Below are positions 14,476-18,476 of a stretch of DNA of 18,476 nucleotides, in pieces (within the stretch, counting starts at the first letter, position 1; the number at the start of each line of letters is the position of its first letter). Origin of the DNA: an uncultured Tissierellia bacterium (GTDB taxonomy: Bacteria; Bacillota; Clostridia; Tissierellales; Peptoniphilaceae); the NCBI GenBank assembly GCA_902489145.1, contig CABTYV010000028.1:1-18476 (forward strand), read 5' to 3'. A program made the translations under genes and the position numbers. The notes beneath the pieces were generated by a model that was not told the origin of the DNA, did no database searches, and worked only from the letters and a program-made list of their open reading frames with translations.

Positions 14476-14504
14476 AAGGGCACTCCGGTAGGAGTGCCTT
14501 TTTT
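14476..14504 (+). terminator. Intrinsic terminator after jag
   Basis: GGCACTCC (14479-14486), a GGTA loop and GGAGTGCC (14491-14498) form an 8-bp GC-rich stem followed by six T (14499-14504). It starts about 20 bp after the jag stop and ends the rpmH-jag unit. Confidence 0.92.
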
Positions 14505-14516
14505 CATATTCTCTTT

Positions 14517-14522
14517 TATAAT
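14517..14522 (+). promoter_or_regulatory. Candidate -10 of the mnmE operon
   Basis: A perfect TATAAT lies 31 bp before the mnmE start and just after the terminator. No acceptable -35 is found at 16-18 bp, where the terminator stem lies, so the promoter may be weak or activator-dependent. Confidence 0.45.
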
Positions 14523-14553
14523 AAGAGAGAGCATTGCATAAGGAGGTTCGAAA

Positions 14554-15981
14554 ATGGCAAAGGAGCATACAGGTTTATCCCCCTTGGGGACGGTGGAAGG
14601 CGATACGATTGTGGCTATCTCGACCTCGATGGCCCAAGCCGGCATCGGGATTGTCCGGCTATCCGGCCCTCAGGCCTTCTCACTCGCGGATCAAATCTTT
14701 CACACCCCCTCCGGTCGGCCATATTCGGATCAGGATCAGCGAAAAATGCGCTATGGTCATATCATGGATGGCGCGCAGGTGCTTGATGAGGTCCTTTGTG
14801 TTTATATGAAAGCCCCGCACACTTATACGGTGGAGGATGTGGTGGAAATTGACTGCCATGGGGGCAGTGTTTCTGTACGCAAGGTGCTGGCTCTTTTACT
14901 GAAAAAAGGCGCTCGACTAGCGGACCCGGGTGAGTTTACCAAGCGGGCCTTTCTCAATGGCCGCCTGGACCTCGCTCAGGCGGAGGCCGTAGAGGATATT
15001 ATCACCGCCAAAACCAACCTAGCTCAGCAAAATGCCCTGGGTCAGCTTCGGGGCGGTTTGTCGCTTCCGCTCCAGGCGATCAAGGACCAGCTCCTCTCCC
15101 TGCTCGCCCAGGTAGAATATTCCATTAATTTTATGGAGGACGCACAGGAGGAACTGCCCCGCACCCCCCTCATTGATCAGGCAGATCAGGTGATCGAACA
15201 GATCACAGGACTGCTGGAAGGCGCTGAAACGGGTCATCTCCTTCGGGAGGGCATCCGAACGGTGATTGTCGGGCGGCCCAATGTGGGCAAGTCATCGCTG
15301 CTCAATGCGCTTTTGAGAGAGGAACGCGCCATCGTTACGGATATTCCAGGGACGACCCGCGATGCGATTGAGGAATCCTATCAGGTCAAAGGACTCCCCC
15401 TTCGCCTGGTTGACACGGCGGGCATTCGAAAAACCGCGGATCCGGTCGAATCCTTGGGGGTAGGTCGCTCGATGGCCCTTTTGAAAGAGGCAGATCTGGT
15501 CCTTCTTTTAATTGACGGGACCCAACCTCTTCTTTCAGAGGATCTTGACCTTTTAGCCCAAACCAAGGATCAGGTTCGAATCCTTTTACTCAACAAGGCC
15601 GATCAGGGCCTGCAAGAAAAAACGAGGGAGGCGGTCCGTTTGGCCGACTCCTCCTCTCCAGGCAGTCCGATGCTTGCCCTGTCAGCCAAAACCGGTCAAG
15701 GGCTCTCAGACCTGGAAAAAACCATCCATACCCTCTTTTTCGGGGCCGAAGAGCACCATCAAAGCGAAAGTCTCTTATCCAATCTCCGTCAGATTGACCT
15801 ATTGGAAAAAGCCCAGCAGGCGCTGGAGGAAGCACGCAAAGCCTTGCGAGCAGGCGTGAGCCTGGACGCTTTAGATGTTGATTTACAGTTTGCCTATCAA
15901 AAATTAGCGGAGATTACGGGGGAAGCCATTGAAGAGGACGTGTTAAACAAGATCTTTCAAAATTTTTGTGTTGGAAAGTAG
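14554..15981 (+). CDS. mnmE: tRNA uridine-5-carboxymethylaminomethyl GTPase MnmE
   Basis: 475-residue GTPase that works with MnmG to install the (carboxymethyl)aminomethyl group on wobble U34 of certain tRNAs. The N-terminal folate-binding domain spans about 14-130 (DTIVAISTSMAQAGIGIVRLSG). A helical domain brackets the G domain: G1 GRPNVGKSS (240-248), G2 GTTRD (266-270), G3 DTAG (287-290), G4 NKAD (347-350) and SAK (377-379). The C-terminal FCVGK with catalytic Cys472 is intact. ATG 14554 has AGGAGG 7 nt upstream. mnmG begins 5 nt after the stop. Confidence 0.97.
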   Translation: MAKEHTGLSPLGTVEGDTIVAISTSMAQAGIGIVRLSGPQAFSLADQIFHTPSGRPYSDQDQRKMRYGHIMDGAQVLDEVLCVYMKAPHTYTVEDVVEIDCHGGSVSVRKVLALLLKKGARLADPGEFTKRAFLNGRLDLAQAEAVEDIITAKTNLAQQNALGQLRGGLSLPLQAIKDQLLSLLAQVEYSINFMEDAQEELPRTPLIDQADQVIEQITGLLEGAETGHLLREGIRTVIVGRPNVGKSSLLNALLREERAIVTDIPGTTRDAIEESYQVKGLPLRLVDTAGIRKTADPVESLGVGRSMALLKEADLVLLLIDGTQPLLSEDLDLLAQTKDQVRILLLNKADQGLQEKTREAVRLADSSSPGSPMLALSAKTGQGLSDLEKTIHTLFFGAEEHHQSESLLSNLRQIDLLEKAQQALEEARKALRAGVSLDALDVDLQFAYQKLAEITGEAIEEDVLNKIFQNFCVGK

Positions 15982-15986
15982 GAAAA

Positions 15987-17903
15987 ATGGGACTTAGTGG
16001 GAAATACCTTAGAGAGAAAGTGGACATTGCAGTCATTGGCGCGGGTCATGCAGGCATTGAAGCCGCGTTTGCTGCCGCTCGTCTTGGAAAGAAGGTTGCC
16101 ATCTTTTCCATTTCACTGGATAGTGTGGCAGATATGCCCTGCAACCCCAATATTGGGGGGACCGGGAAGGGGCATTTAGTCCGGGAAATTGATGCGCTAG
16201 GCGGGGAAATGGCTCGGACCATTGATGATAGCTTTCTTCAGTCCCGCATGCTCAACACATCGAAAGGGCCGGCCATTCACTCCCTTCGGGTTCAGGCCGA
16301 TAAGCGCCGCTACCAGGAGCAGATGAAGAGAAAGCTGGAAGAGGAACCCAACATCCACCTGATTGAAGCTGAGGTCGATCAGATTTTACTAGAAAAAGGG
16401 GCAGTTCAAGGGGTAAGCACGGTACAAGGAGCCTACTTTCCCTCCAAAGCCGTGATTGTATGCACCGGGACCTTTCTCAATGGTACGATCCTAATGGGCG
16501 CACTGAGCTATTCCTCCGGCCCGCATAACACCAAGCCTGCACAATACCTTTCCGACAGTCTTTGCGCCTTAGGCATGGAACTGAGGCGGTTTAAAACCGG
16601 GACTCCGCCCCGGATCAACCGGCGGAGCGTAGATTTTTCAAAAATGCAGGTCCAGGAGGGTGACCAGGAGATCGTCCCCTTTTCCTTCTTAAATCAAGGG
16701 GTCGCCTATGATGCTTCCCAGCAGCTTCCCTGTTATCTCACCTATACGACAGAAGAAACCAAGCAAATTATTGAAGAGAACATTCACCGTTCCAGCATGT
16801 ATTCTGGAGAAAAAAGAGGGGTCGGACCTCGCTATTGTCCATCGATCGAAGATAAAATAGTGCGTTTTCCGGACCATGATAAGCACCAAATATTTTTAGA
16901 ACCCGAATCTGCCTCCAGTCTGGAGATTTATGTGGATGGCCTTTCCTCTACCCTGCCGGAGGAGGTTCAGATGCAAACCATTAGAACGCTGCCAGGCTGT
17001 GAAAAAGCAGAAGTCATGCGCTCCGCCTACGGGATTGAGTACGACTGTATTGACGCTCGCTCACTGAAGCGAACGCTTGAGGCCCAATCGGTGGCAGGCT
17101 TATATTTTGCCGGCCAAATCAATGGCTCCTCCGGTTATGAGGAAGCGGCTTGTCAAGGGTTGATGGCGGGCATCAATGCGGCACGAAAAATAGACGGCCT
17201 TTCCCCCTTTATTCTTGACCGGTCAGAAGCTTATATCGGGGTACTGATTGATGATCTGGTCACCAAGGGCACCAATGAGCCTTATCGGATGATGACCTCC
17301 AGATGTGAGTATCGACTCTCTCTCCGTCAGGACAATGCAGACCTTCGCCTTACGCCAAAAGCCTATGAAATAGGACTGGCGTCCAGAGAACGCTTTGAAT
17401 GGACTGAAAAGAAGCGAAGCTGGATCGATCAGGAGGTGGAGCGACTGAATCAAACGATGGTAAGCCCCAAGGAAGAGATCAATCACTGGCTATCAGATCA
17501 TCATAGCGCTCCTTTACGCACAGGGATTACACTGAGTGATCTTTTACGCCGACCTGAAATTTCTTACGATTTATTAGCCTGGCTGGATCCTGCCCGTCCG
17601 AGCTTGCCCAAAGAGGTTCGTCTGGAGGTCGAAAATCAGATCAAATATGCAGGATACATTGAAAAGCAAAACCGGCAAATTGCACAGTTTAAGCGTTTAG
17701 AGGAAAGAAAACTCACCATTAGCGACTATAGCGTCATTCGGGGACTGAAGAAAGAAGCGATTCAAAAATTAAATGCGATTCAGCCCGAATCGGTAGGACA
17801 GGCCTCACGCATCTCGGGGGTGTCGCCGGCCGACATCAACGTCCTGCTTATCTATCTGGAACAGGAAAGAAGATTACGAAAGAAAGAAGCGAGGGATCAA
17901 TGA
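15987..17903 (+). CDS. mnmG: tRNA uridine-5-carboxymethylaminomethyl synthesis FAD enzyme MnmG
   Basis: 638-residue FAD protein, partner of MnmE. The Rossmann FAD motif is VIGAGHAGIEAA (16-27). Both conserved cysteines are present: Cys52 in MPCNPNIGGTGKGH and Cys283 in RYCPSIEDK. SRCEYRLSLRQDNADLRLT and the C-terminal helical domain ending in INVLLIYLEQ fit the family. I chose ATG 15987: it follows GTAGG and the mnmE stop by 5 nt. The frame is open to a TTG at 15966 inside mnmE, which has no advantage. Its stop overlaps the rsmG start (ATGA). Confidence 0.97.
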   Translation: MGLSGKYLREKVDIAVIGAGHAGIEAAFAAARLGKKVAIFSISLDSVADMPCNPNIGGTGKGHLVREIDALGGEMARTIDDSFLQSRMLNTSKGPAIHSLRVQADKRRYQEQMKRKLEEEPNIHLIEAEVDQILLEKGAVQGVSTVQGAYFPSKAVIVCTGTFLNGTILMGALSYSSGPHNTKPAQYLSDSLCALGMELRRFKTGTPPRINRRSVDFSKMQVQEGDQEIVPFSFLNQGVAYDASQQLPCYLTYTTEETKQIIEENIHRSSMYSGEKRGVGPRYCPSIEDKIVRFPDHDKHQIFLEPESASSLEIYVDGLSSTLPEEVQMQTIRTLPGCEKAEVMRSAYGIEYDCIDARSLKRTLEAQSVAGLYFAGQINGSSGYEEAACQGLMAGINAARKIDGLSPFILDRSEAYIGVLIDDLVTKGTNEPYRMMTSRCEYRLSLRQDNADLRLTPKAYEIGLASRERFEWTEKKRSWIDQEVERLNQTMVSPKEEINHWLSDHHSAPLRTGITLSDLLRRPEISYDLLAWLDPARPSLPKEVRLEVENQIKYAGYIEKQNRQIAQFKRLEERKLTISDYSVIRGLKKEAIQKLNAIQPESVGQASRISGVSPADINVLLIYLEQERRLRKKEARDQ

Positions 17904-18476
17904 GTCACTCTCTAGAAGAACGGGCGAAATTCGCGGGATTTCCATTGAGCCAGGTCCAATTGGCACAGTTTGAATCCTATCGGGCTCTGATTAAAGACTG
18001 GAATCAAAAAATTGATATTACCGCCATCACAGATGATGAGGAGATGGATAATAAGCATTTTATCGATTCACTTTCTATTTTTCGCCTAGTGCCCTCCACT
18101 TTTCATGGAAAGGTCCTAGACATGGGATCTGGAGGAGGATTTCCAGGGATCCCTATGAAGATAGTGGATCCAGATATAGAGCTTGTATTGGTAGATTCAC
18201 TTGAAAAACGGGTTCAATTTTTAGAGGAGGTCATTCAACATTTAGAATTGAAGGGGATCTCCTGTGTTCATGCCCGAGCCGAAGACTTTTGGCACCTCCC
18301 TCAGGAGAGAGAGGCCTATGATGTAGTGGTCTCTCGCGCCGTCGCCCCGCTGCCAACGCTTCTAGAATACTGTTTGCCTGGAGTAAAAATCGGCGGTCGA
18401 TTTATTGCCATGAAAGGCCCCGGCGGCCTATCCGAGCTGGAGGATTCACGGGAAGCCCTCCGCCTCTTAGGAGGCG
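17900..18476 (+). CDS. rsmG: 16S rRNA (guanine527-N7)-methyltransferase RsmG, 3' end beyond window
   Basis: The first 192 codons of RsmG (GidB), normally about 240 residues; the frame runs off the window without a stop. The class I methyltransferase S-adenosylmethionine loop is KVLDMGSGGGFPGIPMKI (71-88), followed by the acidic strand LVLVDS (95-100) and YDVVVSRAVAPL (140-151), all typical of RsmG. N-terminal helices end in NKHFIDSLS. The start ATG 17900 overlaps the mnmG stop by 4 nt (ATGA), so translation is probably coupled. Loss of RsmG gives low-level streptomycin resistance in other bacteria; nothing here suggests it is broken. Confidence 0.95.
   Translation, partial: MSHSLEERAKFAGFPLSQVQLAQFESYRALIKDWNQKIDITAITDDEEMDNKHFIDSLSIFRLVPSTFHGKVLDMGSGGGFPGIPMKIVDPDIELVLVDSLEKRVQFLEEVIQHLELKGISCVHARAEDFWHLPQEREAYDVVVSRAVAPLPTLLEYCLPGVKIGGRFIAMKGPGGLSELEDSREALRLLGG

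Noticed and set aside
1..18476. CRISPR arrays, transposons, tRNA or rRNA genes, toxin-antitoxin or phage-defence systems
   Set aside because: Reading both strands I found no direct-repeat array, transposase, tRNA-like cloverleaf or unknown gene cluster; every substantial coding stretch is a known housekeeping or SigB-module gene.

Overview
The window is the chromosomal replication-origin region of a Gram-positive, Bacillota-type bacterium. The best fit is a Clostridia/Tissierellia-like lineage with about half G+C by eye. Support comes from the gene order (gyrA-gyrB-recF-S4 protein-dnaN-dnaA / oriC / rpmH-rnpA-yidD-yidC-jag-mnmE-mnmG-rsmG), from DnaA boxes on both sides of dnaA, from a YidC without a lipoprotein-type N-terminus, and from a SigB module placed directly after gyrA. 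That last arrangement is, from memory, also found in Clostridioides difficile. I cannot name the species.

Layout. All genes left of about 11,285 are on the minus strand and all genes right of about 11,875 are on the plus strand, so everything is transcribed away from the origin. Left arm, in transcription order: dnaA, dnaN, yaaA (S4 domain), recF, a promoter, gyrB, gyrA, rsbV, rsbW, sigB, and a double NUDIX protein whose 3' end is spoiled at the window edge. The origin is bipartite. A DnaA-box cluster lies at 11,347-11,626 upstream of dnaA. A second element in the dnaA-dnaN gap (9,662-9,720) has two DnaA boxes, a short GC spacer and phased TAG-type triplets, matching the DnaA-trio unwinding element. 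Right arm: a full-consensus promoter (11,735-11,763) drives rpmH-rnpA-yidD-yidC-jag and ends at an intrinsic terminator (14,476-14,504). The mnmE-mnmG-rsmG operon follows, with rsmG cut by the window end.

How it works together. The genes cover initiation (DnaA, origin), elongation and repair (DnaN, RecF), DNA topology (GyrAB), translation and RNA processing (L34, RNase P protein, MnmE/MnmG tRNA wobble modification, RsmG 16S methylation, the S4 protein, Jag/KhpB) and membrane protein insertion (YidC, YidD). The stress-type partner-switching module RsbV-RsbW-SigB sits in the gyrase operon with Shine-Dalgarno-linked or overlapping junctions.

Most of the window is ordinary housekeeping DNA. The points worth a second look are: (1) a perfect 105-bp inverted repeat at the left edge, which looks like an assembly or amplification chimera and falsifies the 3' end of the NUDIX gene; (2) a short RsbW lacking the usual N-box asparagine and ATP-lid motif although RsbV keeps its phospho-acceptor serine; (3) the DnaA-trio-like element; (4) a one-residue deletion in the DnaA DNA-binding signature; (5) the fused double NUDIX architecture. 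I found no mobile element, CRISPR array, tRNA, rRNA or defence system.
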